DNA from: Spongilla lacustris
Taxonomy: Eukaryota > Porifera > Demospongiae > Spongillida > Spongillidae
Assembly: GCA_949361645.1 (NCBI GenBank)
Contig: OX442420.1
Span: forward strand, 5,439,882-5,503,881
Direction: 5' to 3'
Length of the DNA stretch: 64,000 bases
A model generated the notes under the pieces. The model did no database searches. It worked only from the letters and a program-made list of their open reading frames with translations, and was not told where the DNA came from. How positions within the stretch are numbered: position 1 is the first letter of the stretch; each line of letters starts with the position of its first letter. Of this stretch, positions 24,241-36,989 are shown piece by piece. The translations under genes and the position numbers were made by a program.

Positions 24241-25314
24241 ATGTCTGGAGCAAAGCTTACAAAGGATCAGAGAGTGACTATTGTGATGCTTTATGCAGAA
24301 ACGAGAAATGCAAGTGAAACAGTTAGACAGTTCAAGGTGAAGTATCCTGGACATGGTACTCTAAGCCCATCCACTGTGCTAAGGACAGTGAAACGATTCT
24401 ATGACACTGGTGGCACAGATGATCGTAAACGTTCAGGGAGGAGGAGAAGTGGAAGAAGTCCAGTCAACATACAGGCTATAGATAGGAAAATCAATGATGA
24501 CCCTGAGTTATCATTGAGGCGAATATCATGTGCCACAGATATACCATATAGCACAGTACGAACAATTGTCAGAAAAGACTTGAAGATGAAAGCGTACAGG
24601 AGCAGAATGGTTCAGGAACTGAAACAAGGAGACCACGAGAAAAGAGTGGAATGGGCAGAGGAATGGTTGGAGAAGGTCGAGTACAACAATGAATATGAGG
24701 AGAATATTTTGTGGATGGATGAGGCAATATTTAAATTAAATGGTAAAGTAAACATCCATAATGCAATCACATGGGCCAAAACCAATCCTCAAAAAACAGT
24801 TGACAGGGCATATAAAAAGGAAGGCATCATGGTCTGGTGTGGACTCCTTAATGATGAAATCATAGGACCCTACTTTTTTGAACAGGGCACAGTGACAGGA
24901 AAGTCATATCTAGGAATGTTAAAACGCCTTTGGCCATATCTCCAATCATCTCTTGATGAGGACAAAATTGAGGAAATAATATTTCAACAAGATGGAGCAC
25001 CATCTCACTATTTTCATGAAGTCACTGAATGGCTAAACAACACCTTCGAGGACAGATGGATGGGCCGTGGAGGGCCAATTCCATGGCCTGCAAGAAGTCC
25101 GGATTTGACACCTTTGGATTTTTGGCTTTGGGGTTACCTGAAAGGAATTGTGTACGCACAGAGCCCCAAAACTATCCCAGACCTCAAACAAGCCATATCA
25201 GATGCCATCAGTGATATACCGAACCAAATGGTTAAAAATGCTACTAAATGTGTAACTAAAAGAGCACAAAAGATTGTTGAAGTTTTAGGACTACATATAG
25301 AAAACTACTTTTAG
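24241..25314 (+). CDS. DD41D Tc1/mariner-type transposase, intact
   Basis: The 357-residue protein would bind the element's inverted repeats and catalyse cut-and-paste at TA sites. Residues 1-60 form a helix-turn-helix of the DUF4817 style (KDQRVTIVMLYAE, then STVLRTVKRFYDTGG). A basic linker RKRSGRRRSGRSP precedes a second HTH (SLRRISCATDIPYSTVRTI, 91-109). The catalytic core shows WMDEAIF with D160, FQQDGAPSH with D251, and WPARSPDLTPLDFW with D293. D251 and D293 are separated by 41 residues, giving DD41D, a spacing reported for the rosa-like mariner group. The frame has no stop, frameshift or intron. The ATG at 24241 lies 45 bp after a TATA box. It sits in the unpaired centre of the large inverted-repeat element. 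Its own compact inverted repeats were not seen, so it may serve the large element's CAGGGTG termini. Confidence 0.9.
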   Translation: MSGAKLTKDQRVTIVMLYAETRNASETVRQFKVKYPGHGTLSPSTVLRTVKRFYDTGGTDDRKRSGRRRSGRSPVNIQAIDRKINDDPELSLRRISCATDIPYSTVRTIVRKDLKMKAYRSRMVQELKQGDHEKRVEWAEEWLEKVEYNNEYEENILWMDEAIFKLNGKVNIHNAITWAKTNPQKTVDRAYKKEGIMVWCGLLNDEIIGPYFFEQGTVTGKSYLGMLKRLWPYLQSSLDEDKIEEIIFQQDGAPSHYFHEVTEWLNNTFEDRWMGRGGPIPWPARSPDLTPLDFWLWGYLKGIVYAQSPKTIPDLKQAISDAISDIPNQMVKNATKCVTKRAQKIVEVLGLHIENYF

Positions 25315-26180
25315 AACTTATTTGTGCAAGCTATTATGTCAATAGTGTAATCCAAGTGCATATTATTGTAACTGCGAGTTAATTTGTATTAACAGTACAG
25401 TGATCCATAGACACTTGCCATTCAAACTTGCACAACCATAACCCTCTCTCCCAGAACAAGTTACAGTAGCTCCCTCTGTCAATGTGCATTGCCCTATTGT
25501 GGGTGGAGCTCATTATAACTACATAGGATTCCACAAATGCACATAACTCCCTTCATATTTGCCTTTGTTATCATGTTATTACTAAAAACTGTACATACAG
25601 GTCTTTACACACAAAAACACATAATGGGAGTCATGTGACCTTGACAATTCTTTATCATGTAGTACACTTGAAGATGGAGGTAACACTGGGGACAGTGCAT
25701 GGTCCAGGGCATAAAGACAAGTGCATAGAGACGTACTTGAGGCAGCACAACTCTACTCTGCAGGTACATTATGTACACCACATACCACTGATTCCTGAAA
25801 TAGATGGGGTAGCATAAGGCTCAAGCACTCAGTACTAGTGTAAAAAATGAGCACTAATGCACAAACACTTTAGAACCTTCACTGTAAGTTAGACACAGAC
25901 ACCATTATCCACAATTTAGACAGTTAGACCCCTCTGTACAAAGCTGACAATTTATACCAGTCATGGTGAGAGACAACCCATTCATACAAGAGAGGCAGAG
26001 AGACCTTTATCCACACAGCAACACCTATGTAATAATGAGATAAAGAGATTTCTCTCAACCAGTCTGCACACTATCATCTTGAGACACACAAGCCACTTTT
26101 AGCAGTCAGAAAGAGAGATAAATATCTATCAGCAACAGTCTGAAACACCCCACTGTTCCTGTGACGGAGAACCAGACAGA
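25315..26180. other. Central spacer right of the transposase
   Basis: AT-rich DNA from the transposase stop to the start of the right 175-bp array. No polyadenylation-type hexamer stands out, and I see no second gene. Repeated short phrases such as GACCTTTATCCACACAG occur near 26005 but form no clear repeat. The right inverted arm begins at about 26180. Confidence 0.5.
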
Positions 26181-26189
26181 ATCCACAAA

Positions 26190-29100
26190 CACACCACTGG
26201 TGTTCAACACCCATGTTTGACTACTGGGGACCGAGCCAGTAGGGACTCAGCTAAACAGTTTTCAAACCACCCATACCCTTTCTATAGATCTGTCAACAAG
26301 GCATGCAGTGGAAGCACATTCGAACCATTCTGCAGTCACCTTTTGCATTCTGTGACACTTGACAGTGTCCCAGAAATTACACCAACTCAACAGTGGTGTA
26401 CCACACACATGTCTCACTAGTGGGGACTCAGCTAAACATTTTTCTATTCACCCCTACCCTCCCTATACATGTGTCAACATGGCATGCAGTGGAAGCACAT
26501 TCACACCATCTGCAGTCACCCTATGCATTCTGTGACACTTGATAGAGTCCCAGAAATTACAAAAAATACACAAGGGGTGTTCCCCACACATTAAGGACTC
26601 AGCTAAACATTTTTCTTACCACCCCTACCCTTCGTGTACATGGCTCAACAAGGCATACAGTAGAAACATATTTGCTCCATTCTGCAGTCACCCAATGCCT
26701 TGACATTGCCCCAGAAAGTACATCAACTCAACAGTGGTGTATCACACACTTGTCTTACAAGTGGGGACTCAACTAAACATTTTTCTAACCACCCCTACCC
26801 TCCCCATACATGTGTCAACAAGGCATGCAGTGGAAGCGCATTCACTCCATCTGAAGTCACCCTATGCATTCTGAGACTCTTGATAGTGTCCCACAAATTA
26901 CAAACATACACCAGTGGTGTTCCCAAAACATGTCTAACTAGTGGGGACTCAGCTATACATTTTTCAAACCACACCTACCCTTCCTGTACATGTGACAACA
27001 AGGCATGCAGTGGAAGCACATTCACTCCATACTGCTTCACCCAATGCATTCTGTGACACTTCACAGTGTCCCAGAAATTACCCCAACTCAACAGTGTTGT
27101 TTCACACACTTGTCTTACTAGTGGGTACTCAACTAAACATTTTTCCAACCACCCCTACCCTCCCTATACATATGTCAACAAGGCATGCAGTGGAAGCACA
27201 TTCACTTCATCTGCAATCACCCTATGCATTCTGTGACACTTGATAAAGTCCCAGAAATTACAAAAATACACAACGGCTGTTCCCCACACATTAAGGACTC
27301 AGCCAAACATTTCTCTCACCACCCATACCCTTCCTGTACATGTCTCAACAAGGCATGCAGTGGAAACACATTCACTCAATTCTGCAGTCACCCAATGCAT
27401 TCTGTGACACTTGATAGTGACCCACAAATTACACCAACTCAACAGGGGTGTACCAAACACATGTCTCACTAGTGAGGACTCAGTTAAGCATTTTTCAAAC
27501 AACCCATACCATTCCTATACAAGTGTCAACAAGGCATGCACTGGACACACATTCGCTCTATCCTGCAGTCACTCTATGCATTCTGTGACACTTGATAGTG
27601 TCCCAGAATTTACAAAAACACACCAGAGGTCTTCCCCACACATGTCTCACTAGTGGGGACTCAGCTAAATATTTTTCTAACTACCCCTACCCTTCCTGTA
27701 AATGTGTCAACAAGACATGCAGTGGGAGCACATTTGCCATCACCCTATGCATTCTGTGACACTTGATAGAGTCCCAAAAATTACAAAAATACACCAGGGG
27801 TGTTCCCCACAGATTAAGGACTCAGCTAAACATTCTTCATACCACCCCTACCCTTCCAGTACATGGCTCAACAAGGCATGCAGTAGAAACATATTTGCTC
27901 CATTCTGCAGTCACCCAATGCCTTGACACTGTCCAAAAAAGTACACCAACTCAACAGTGGTGTATCACACACTTGTCTTACTAGTGGGGACTAAACTAAA
28001 CATTTTTCTAACCACCCCTACCCTCCCTATACATGTGTCAACAAGGCATGCTGTGGAAGAACATCTGCAGTCACCTTATGCATTCTGTGACACTTGATAG
28101 TGTCCCAGAAATTACAAAAATACACCAGGGGTGTTCCGCACACATGTCTCACTAGTGGCGACTCAGCTAAAGACTTTTCTAACCACCCCTACCCTTCCAG
28201 TACATGGCTCAACAAGGCATGCAGTGGAAACACATTTGCTCAATTCTGCAGTCACCATATGCATTCTGTGACACTTGATAGTGTCCCAAAAATTACACCA
28301 ACTCAACAGTGGTGTACCACACACATGTCTCACTAGTGGGGACTCAGCTAAATACTTTTCTAACCACCCCTACCCTCCCTATACATGTGTCAACAAGCCA
28401 TGCAGTGGAAGTGCAATCACTCCATCTGCAGTCATCCTATGCATTCTGTGACACTTGATAGAGTCCCAGAAATTACAAATATACACCAGGGGTCTTCCCC
28501 ACACATGTCTCACTAGTGGAGACTTAGCTAAACATTTTTATAACCACCCCTACCCTTCCTGTACATGGCTCAACAAGGCATGCAGTAGAAACATATTTTC
28601 TCCATTCTGCAGTCACCCAATGCCTTGACAGTGTCCCAGAAAGTACACCAACTCAACAGTGGTGTATCACACACTTGTCTTACTAGTGGGGACTCAACTA
28701 AACAATTTTCTAACCACCCCTACCCTCCCTATACATGTGTCAATAAAGCATGCTGTGGAAGAACATCTGCAGTCACCTTATGCATTCTGTGACACTTGAT
28801 AGTGTCCCAGAAATTACAAACATACACCAGGGGTCTTCCCCACAAATGTCTCACTAGTGGGGACTCAGCTAAACATTTTTCTAACCACCCCTACCCTTCC
28901 TGTACATGGCTTAACAAGGTATGTACTGGACACACATTTGCTCCATTCTACAGTCACTCTATGCATTCTGTGACACTTGATAGTGTCCCAGAAATTACAA
29001 AAATACACCAGGGGTGTTCATCACACATATCTCACTAATGGGGACTCAGCTAAACATTTTTCTAACCACCCCTACCCTTCCTGTACATGGCTCAACAAGG

Positions 29101-32100
29101 CATGCAGTGGAAACATATTTGCTCCATTCTGCAGTCACCCAATGCCTTGACAGTGTCCCAGAAAGTACACCAACTCAACAGTGGTGTATCACACACTTGT
29201 CTTACTAGTGGGGACTCAACTAAACATTTTTCTAACCACCCCTACCCTTCCCATACATGTGTCAACAAGGCATGCAGTGGAAGAGCATTTGCAGTCACCC
29301 TATGCATTCTGTGACACTTGATAGAGTCCCAGAAATTACAAAAATACACTAGGGGTGTTCCCCACACATTAAGGACTAAGCTAAACATTTTTCTTACCAC
29401 CCCTACCCTTCCTGTACATGTATCAACAAGGCATGCAGTGGAAACACATTCACTCCATCTGCAGTCATCCTATGCATTCTGTTACACTTGATAGAGTCCC
29501 AGAAATTACAAATATACACCAGGGGTCTTCCCCACACATGTCTCACTAGTGGGGACTCAGCTAAACATTTTTCTAACCACCCCTACCCTTCCTGTACATG
29601 GCTCAACAAGGCATGCAGTAGAAACATATTTGCTCCATTCTGCAGTCACCCAATGCCTTGACATTGTCCCAGAAAGTACACCAACTCAACAGTGGTGTAT
29701 CACACACTTGTCTTACTAGTGGGGACTCAAATAAACAATTTTCTAACCACCTATACATGTGTCAACAAAGCATGCTGTGGAAGAACATCTGCAGTCACCT
29801 TATGCATTCTGTGACACTTCACAGTGTTCCAGAAGTTACAAAAATACACCAGGGGTGTTCCCCACACATGTCTCACTAGTGGGGACTCAGCTAAACATTT
29901 TTCTAACCACCCCTACCCTTCCTGTACATGGCTTAACAAGGTATGTACTGGACACACATTTGCTCCATTCTACAGTCACTCTATGCATTCTGTGACACTT
30001 GATAGTGTCCCAGAAATTACAAACATACACCAGGGGTCTTCCCAACACATGTCTCACTAGTGGGGACTCAGCTAAACATTTTTCTAACCACCCCTACCCT
30101 TCCTGTACATGGCTTAACAAGGTATGTACTGGACACACATTTGCTCCATTCTACAGTCACTCTATGCATTCTGTGACACTTGATAGTGTCCCAGAAATTA
30201 CAAAAATACACCAGGGGTGTTCATCACACATATCTCACAAATGGGGACTCAGCTTAACATTTTTCTAACCACCCCTGCCCTTCCTGTAAATGTGTCAACA
30301 TGGCATGCAGTGGAAGAACATCTGCAGTCACCTTATGCATTCTGTGACACTTGATAGTGTCCCAGAAATTACAAAAATACACCAGGGGTATTCCCCACAC
30401 ATGTCTCACTAGTTCGGACTCAGCTAAACATTTTTCTAACCACCCCTAACCTTCCTGTACATCGCTCAACATGGCATGCAGTGGAAGCACATTCGCTCCA
30501 TCTGAAGTCAACCTACGCATTTTGCGACACTTGATAGAGTCCCATAAATTACAAACATACACCAGCGGTCTTCCCCACGCATGTTTCACTAGTGGGGACT
30601 CAGCTAAACATTTTTCTAACCACCCCTACTTTTCCTGTACATGGCTCAACAAGGCATGCAGTGGAAACATATTTGCTCCATTCTGCAGTCACCCAATGCC
30701 TTGACAGTGTCCCAGAAAGTACACCAACTCAACAGTGGTGTATCACACACTTGTCTTACTAGTGGGGACTCAACTAAACATTTTTCTAACCACCCCTACC
30801 CTTCCCATACATGTGTCAACAAGGCATGCAGTGGAAGAGCATTTGCAGTCACCCTATGCATTCTGTGACACTTGATAGAGTCCCAGAAATTACAAAAATA
30901 CACAAGGGGTGTTCCCCACACATTAAGGACTAAACTAAACATTTTTCTTACCACCCCTACCCTTCCTGTACATGTATCAACAAGGCATGCAGTGGAAACA
31001 CATTCACTCCATGTGCAGTCATCCTATGCATTCTGTTACACTTGATAGAGTCCCAGAAATTACAAATATACACCAGGGGTCTTCCCCACACATGTCTCAC
31101 TAGTGGGGACTCAGCTAAACATTCATCTAACCACCCCTACCCTTCCTGTACATGGCTCAACAAGGCATGCAGTAGAAACATATTTGCTCCATTCTGCAGT
31201 CACCCAATGCCTTGACATTGTCCCAGAAAGTACACCAACTCAACAGTGGTGTATCACACACTTGTCTTACTAGTGGGGACTCAGCTAAACATGTTTCTAA
31301 CCACCCCTAACCTTCCTGTACATGGCTCAACATGGCATGCAGTGGAAGCACATTCGCTCCATCTGAAGTCAACCTACGCATTTTGCGACACTTGATAGAG
31401 TCCCATAAATTACAAACACACACCAGCGGTCTTCCCCACACATGTCTCACTAGTGGGGACTCAGCTAAACATTTTTCTAACCACCCCTACCCTTCCTGTA
31501 CATGGCTTAACAAGGTATGCACTGGACACACATTCGATCCATTCTTCAGTCACTCTATGCATTCTGTGACACTTGATAGTGTCCCAGAATTTACAAATAT
31601 ACACCAGGGGTCTTCCCCACACATGTCTCACTAGTGTGGACTCAGCTAAACATTTTTCAACCAACCACTACCCTTCCTGTAAATGTGTCCACAAGGCATG
31701 CAGTGTAAGCACATCTGCAGTCACCCAATGCATTCTGTGACACTTGACAGTGTCCCAGAAATTACACCAACTCAACATTTGTGTACCACACACATGTTTC
31801 ACTAGTGGGGACTCAGCTAAACATTTTTCTATTCACCCCTACCCTCCCTATACATGTGTCAACATGGCATGCAGTGGAAGCACATTCGCTCCATCTGCAG
31901 TCAACCTATGCATTCTGTGACACTTGATAGAGTCCCAGAAATTACAAACATACACCAGGGGTGTTAATCACACATGTTTTACTAGTGGGGACTCAGCTTA
32001 ACATTTTTCTTACCACCCCTACCCTTCCTGTAAATGTGTCAACAAGGCATGCAGTGGAAGCACATCTGCAGTCACCTTACGCATTCTGTGACACTTGATA

Positions 32101-32400
32101 GTGTCCCAGAAATTACAAAAATACACCAGGGGTGTTCCCCATACATGTCTCACTAGTGGGGACTCAGCTAAACATTTTTCTAACCACCCCTAACCTTCTT
32201 GTACATGGCTCAACATGGCATGCAGTGGAAGCACATTCGCTCCATCTGCAGTCAACCTACGCATTCTGTGACACTTGATAGTGTCCCAGAATTTACAAAA
32301 ATACACCAGGGGTGTTCCCCACGCATTTCTCACTAGTGAGGTATCAGCTAAGAATTTTTCTAACCAAGCACATTCGCTCCATCTGCAGTCACCCTATGCA
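26190..32400. repeat. ~175-bp satellite array, right arm (inverted)
   Basis: This is the same satellite as at 14590-20130 in opposite orientation, with units such as AACAAGGCATGCAGTGGAAG, TGCATTCTGTGACACTTGAT, CAGAAATTACA and ACTAGTGGGGACTCAGCTAA. It has about 35 units, more than the left arm, so copy number has drifted since the arms formed. Open frames of 60-118 codons here carry only repeat-derived residues. Confidence 0.92.
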
Positions 32401-33827
32401 CATTCTGTGACAATGGACACTGTCCTACCTAAGAGATAGAGACCCTCTTATTTCCTTTGATGTCCAGACCATTGGGACCCCTCTAATGGGTGAACCATTG
32501 GAACCCCCTTTAATGTCATTGGGTCATCTCTTAATTAATAATATGTGCACCATTGGAAGTCTTCTTTGGTTCTTGCTCCCCTGAGGCACACGTACCTTAG
32601 CGTGGTGGGACGTTACAGTGCGAGCTGTTTCAGCGAGTTGCATGTTGTTGGGTTGGTTCTGCTCGAAACGACGCTGTTTTCTCTGAATACTGTCTGTAAC
32701 GTACAGGAAACGAATGCGCCGTGCGTAGGCTTACATTCTGAACCGATGCTTACCAATTCGCGTATACCATAGCGTCTTTGATGAATCACGTTCTGCTCTA
32801 CGTGGTTACATGCACCCGTGTAGCTGCAGTGCTGTACGCGCGTACTTGCCGGATCGATGGATCGAATTGAAATGATGCCCACCGAGTTTGGTTTGTTATT
32901 AAAACCGTTACTGCTGTTACAAACGGCGCGGTATGGCATGATTTGGGTTCTATAAAGATGCTGTGTTTTTAAAGCACTGAAGCACTGCCTGGGAAACAAC
33001 TTATTTAACGGCTTGGGGTCATTGATGGTAAAAACGCTGGGCTTTCCAATATTTGCTCCTGCATCTGCATGGGCCACGATGACTATTCGGATAGGTGAAT
33101 GCAAAGTGCCCGCAATATGATGTTGCAAAGATGCAAAGTTTAGGAGGGTGGGGCTGTGTTGTGGCAATGTATCACGTGAATGCGATAATTATTCAATTAT
33201 GTTCACGTGAGGAACTGTCGTTCTCGGACCTAACATTATTTTATATGGATATCGCGCATGCGTAAGCGCTGCCTAACTTCAACAGCTTTAAACTCTGCTT
33301 CCAAAACACGAATCAATGCAATTGTTAGTTCCACAATTAGAGTATGACTTCCTCTACGGGTCTAATAATTCAAACTCTGCTTTTCACAAGTCCAGTTAAC
33401 GGAAATTAATAAATTCCGTTTTAAACATTTGGCTTCGTTAGGCACCAGGCAAGATGGTAAACTGTTTATTGGCACGATTATTGGATGCTCCTTTGCATAG
33501 ATTTACCGCGATATTGGTGATTTATATGCTATAGCTTGACTTTGAGCGGGGGTTTTCCCGCAAAAACCTTAAATAAGGTAGATCACGTGATAAGTAATAT
33601 TTAATAGCTATAAAAATTAATTTTTACACACTCTCTGGGGGTTGTTGCTTGTTGATCAATGCATTGGCATGTATTAAATAAACTTAATAATAACTTTTAA
33701 TAACTACATATAAATAGCTTTAAGTTAGTCATTGGCATGATTTTTACTTCAAACAGCATAATTTTACAATGTTCAGTTCTGAAGTTATTGCAATTCAAAC
33801 ATTTTGCGCGACTTTTGGATCACCCTG
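32401..33827 (-). repeat. Right counterpart of 13167-14590, mariner-type terminal block
   Basis: It contains the mirrored 26-bp-like units (32450-32520), the unrecognised conserved block (32524-33190, open frame 32613-33167 minus) and the terminal ~630 bp ending in CAGGGTG at 33827. Compared with the left copy I noticed one amino-acid-changing substitution (AATATTGGAAAG against AATATTGTAAAG) and a 7-bp deletion near 32727. Otherwise the two look nearly identical by eye. Confidence 0.85.
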
Positions 33828-36800
33828 TATAAACCAACCACGGGTGCAGTCCCACCGCAATCAGTACCGATAGGGCTGGTAACTATATTCACCACTAACA
33901 GGATGGCTTCATGTCCACCCCAGATAAAATTACTCTGTACATGCCTCGGTATACAACACAAAATGTGTTCAAAATGTATAGACATGTACACTCTACAAAC
34001 GGAGGCTGCTACAGTGGTGGTGTTCCCATTTGTCCAATGCGGGCTGGTAGCTCCACTAGTAGTCGATGGTTCCCCTGACAGTGTAAGTCCTCTTGTAGTG
34101 TGGGGGTTAATGGTTTCACAGGTAGGGGGTTTGGTTTCACAGGTAGTGGTTCCATGTGCAGTGAGGAGCTGGTGATTGTACTGTGTGGGGCTAGGATAGG
34201 GGGCCATTGTGGCTGGCCCCAGTGTTTGGGGCCTGCACCATGTAAGTTCACATGCAGTGAGAGCTAATGGCTCCATTGCATGTACACATGATGGGGTCTA
34301 GTATTGTGAGGACCGGTAATGTGGCTCCCCTGCTGGAAGTCTGAGTACTCCATACGTAAGGGGGGTGGGTGGGTGGGAGGGCTGGTTGAGTGTGGTTCCA
34401 CTGGTATTGTGTGTTTGCAGTGAGAGGGCTAGTGAGTGGGGGATAGCCTTGCACGTTCGCTCCTGGACCTCGGATACAACTTGTAGTAGAAGATAGGTAG
34501 TGAGAGACAGGGCTGTGGGGGCTAGCCCCGTATGTGAGGGGTGCTAAGTGAGGGCTAATGGTTCCATGGGTAGTGGGGGCATGTGTGACTCCAGCTGATG
34601 GCTCCCCTAATATTGTTGGGGGTGCCGAATTTGTATTGCAGTACGGTGTGAGAGCTGGAGTCTCCATCAGCATGCATTATTGTGGGGCCCCCCCCCAATG
34701 ACCCTTCAGGGGGTTTTAGCAGCTGGTGGTTCCCTCGCTGACTATCTGATACTCCATCTCTGTAATTGCTCCACTGGTGCTAACTGGACTTGTAGTGTGG
34801 GGTTATTACGTTCACTTGCATTAATAGTTCTGCTCGCTTGCAGTGATGGTGCTGACCCCTGCATGGGCCATTAACTCAACACGCAGTGAAAGACAGATTG
34901 TGGGCAGGAGTGCCGTGGGGGTGGGTCCCAGTGTGTGGGGTAGTTGCAGTGATGGCTAATGGTTCTACTGGTAGTGATTGGAGTAGGGTGGGTGTACGCA
35001 CAGTACATGTAGTTCATGGTTTCCTCTGAAATTTGGGGAGTACTTGTAGTGCGATTGCAGGCATCTCCATTGGCACATACCTATTGACCCCAGCTTATGT
35101 GGGCAGTGTAGTTCTGGTAACCCCATCTGTGAGAGAGCTGGTGGCTCTACTATTAGCTGTGTGTAGTTATTAAATGTAAGTTCACTTGTCTTGTGCGGCT
35201 GTTAAGTTCACTTGCAGTTATGGGGGATGGTGGTTCTAATGTGTGAGAATGGCTCCAATGGTCTCATTGGCCCCTTGAACCTGTTCATTGGTATGGTGCA
35301 CTTGTAGTGATATGGCTGGTAATTTTGGCTGATGAAACATGCAGTGAAGGATAGGTACATGTAGTGGGAGACACTCCTGCTAAGTGAGGGCTCATGGTTC
35401 CATGGATAGTGGGGGGGCTCCAGTTCATGGCTCCCCTAATATTGTGGGGGTGCCAATTGCAATTGCGCTGTTGTGAGTTTCCACCAGCATGATTATTCTG
35501 GGGGCCCCAATGACCCTGGGGTGTTTGGCAGCTGGTTGCTCCCTTGCTGACAGTCCGATAACTGCTGGTGCTAACTGGACCTGAAGTGTAGGGCTATTAA
35601 GTTCATTTGCATTAATGGTCCCAATGATACTGTCCCTGGGGCATACGTTGACTCAGCGTGCAGTGAAGGACAGGTAGTGTGCAGGAGGCCTATAGGTTCC
35701 ATTGGTAGTGTTTGGAGAGGGGCAGGTGTACGCACAGTACATGTAGTTCATGGGGGGCAACCAGTTCATGGCTCCTGAAATTGTGGAGGGGTGCCATTTC
35801 CACTTGCAGTGTGACTCTATGCATCAGCATGCCTTATTGTGGGGTCCCCCAATGACCCCGGGAAGTTTAGTAGCTGGTGGCTTCCCTGCTGGCAGTCTGA
35901 TAACTCCATCTGGAATATGGCTCCACTGGTGCTAACTGGAGAATGCAGTGAGGGCTTTTAAGTTCACTTGCATTACTGTCTGCTTGCAATGAGGGAGCTG
36001 ACACCATTGGTCCCTGGGCCGTTAACTCTACATGCTATGAAGAACAGGTAGTGGGCAGGAAGGCCGTGGGGGCTGGTCCCAGTGTGTGGGGCACGTGCAG
36101 TGAGGGCTAATGGTCAGTGTTTGGAGAGGGGCAGGTGTACGTTCAGTGCATGTACATGCAGTTCATGGCTTCCCCTGAAATTTGGGGACTGCAGCTTAAT
36201 TGCTTGTAGTGTGACAGCTGGGATCTCCACTGGCATCATACCTATTGACCCCTGCGTGTGTGGGCACCCCTGCTGCCAGTGCAGGGTCTGAAAGCCCCAT
36301 CTATATGAGAGCTGGAGGCTTCACTACTTGCAGTGTGGACGTATTATTTGTAAGTTCGCGAGGCAGTAGTGATGGGGTCTGGTGGTTTTGCTGTGTGGGG
36401 ATGGCTCCATTGGCCTCTTGAACTTGCAGCGAACAATCATTAGTGGGGGTGGGGAGGGGGACTGGACCAATGGGGTTCTGCTTACATGTAGATGTAAGGC
36501 CATTTGCAGTGAGGGCTTGGTAGTGCTGGGAGGGGGCATGTGTGGCTTCCCTTGGTACATGTACATGTGAGGGCTGCCAACTCCATTTGCAGCAAGAGGT
36601 TAGCAGTGTCTCCACTGGTATTGTGGAGGGCTGACCCCATTAGTTAGTTGGTGGCTGACCCCATTGGTTAGTTGGTGGCTCCTGTGTAGGGTCTGATATG
36701 GGCGGGTGGTTCCATAGGTAGTGCGGGTTGGTGGCTTTGCATGGCATCTGTTGGTTATGCGGGGCTGCTGTCTGGACTTGCAGTGTAGTAGTGAGGGCCC

Positions 36801-36830
36801 ATATGTGGGGGGCGGGGCCGGTGGCTCTTT
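33828..36830. repeat. ~0.75-kb macro-repeats, right arm (inverted)
   Basis: Mirror image of 9640-12842. Blocks such as GGCTCCACTGGTGCTAACTGG, GGCTTCCCTGCTGGCAGTCTG and ACTTGCAGTG mark the units. Divergence and indels relative to the left arm are larger here than in the 13.2-14.5 kb segment. No conserved coding frame is visible. Confidence 0.8.
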
Positions 36831-36989
36831 TAGTGATTTAGCGGCTGCAACCACCATCGTCAGCGGTATGACCGCCGTCTCTACCGTTCTCGATCTCCTC
36901 GTCCTCGTCGAATGTATCTTGAATATCGATCGACGAACTCGTCCGCCGATTGAAACTCTTACGAGCTTGTCTTCAGTGGACGTCGCCAT
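36830..36989 (-). pseudogene. 5' relic of a DUF7869-type gene (right arm)
   Basis: Mirror of 9450-9640: ATG at 36989, then the same short stretch related to the first codons of the DUF7869-type gene, with a 13-15-bp deletion relative to the left relic. Homology to the gene stops within about 130 bp. The relic is non-functional. Confidence 0.72.

Larger units (their letters stand above)
13167..33827. mobile_element. 20.7-kb Tc1/mariner-type element with ~7-kb inverted repeats
   Basis: Both ends read CAGGGTGATCCAAAAGTCGC inward (13167 rightward, 33827 leftward) and both are flanked by TA (13165-13166, 33828-33829). This is the terminus style and target duplication of Tc1/mariner elements. The inverted repeats run from 13167 to about 20130 and from about 26180 to 33827. 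The unpaired centre holds a 26-bp repeat array and an intact DD41D transposase. The length is far beyond the 1.3-5 kb usual for the superfamily. That the central transposase mobilises these ends is inference from position and terminus type; I could not find separate termini immediately around the transposase gene. Confidence 0.7.

Noticed and set aside
14590..32400. Dozens of 60-140-codon ORFs in the 175-bp satellite
   Set aside because: They share the same satellite-derived peptide in several frames and have no conserved start.
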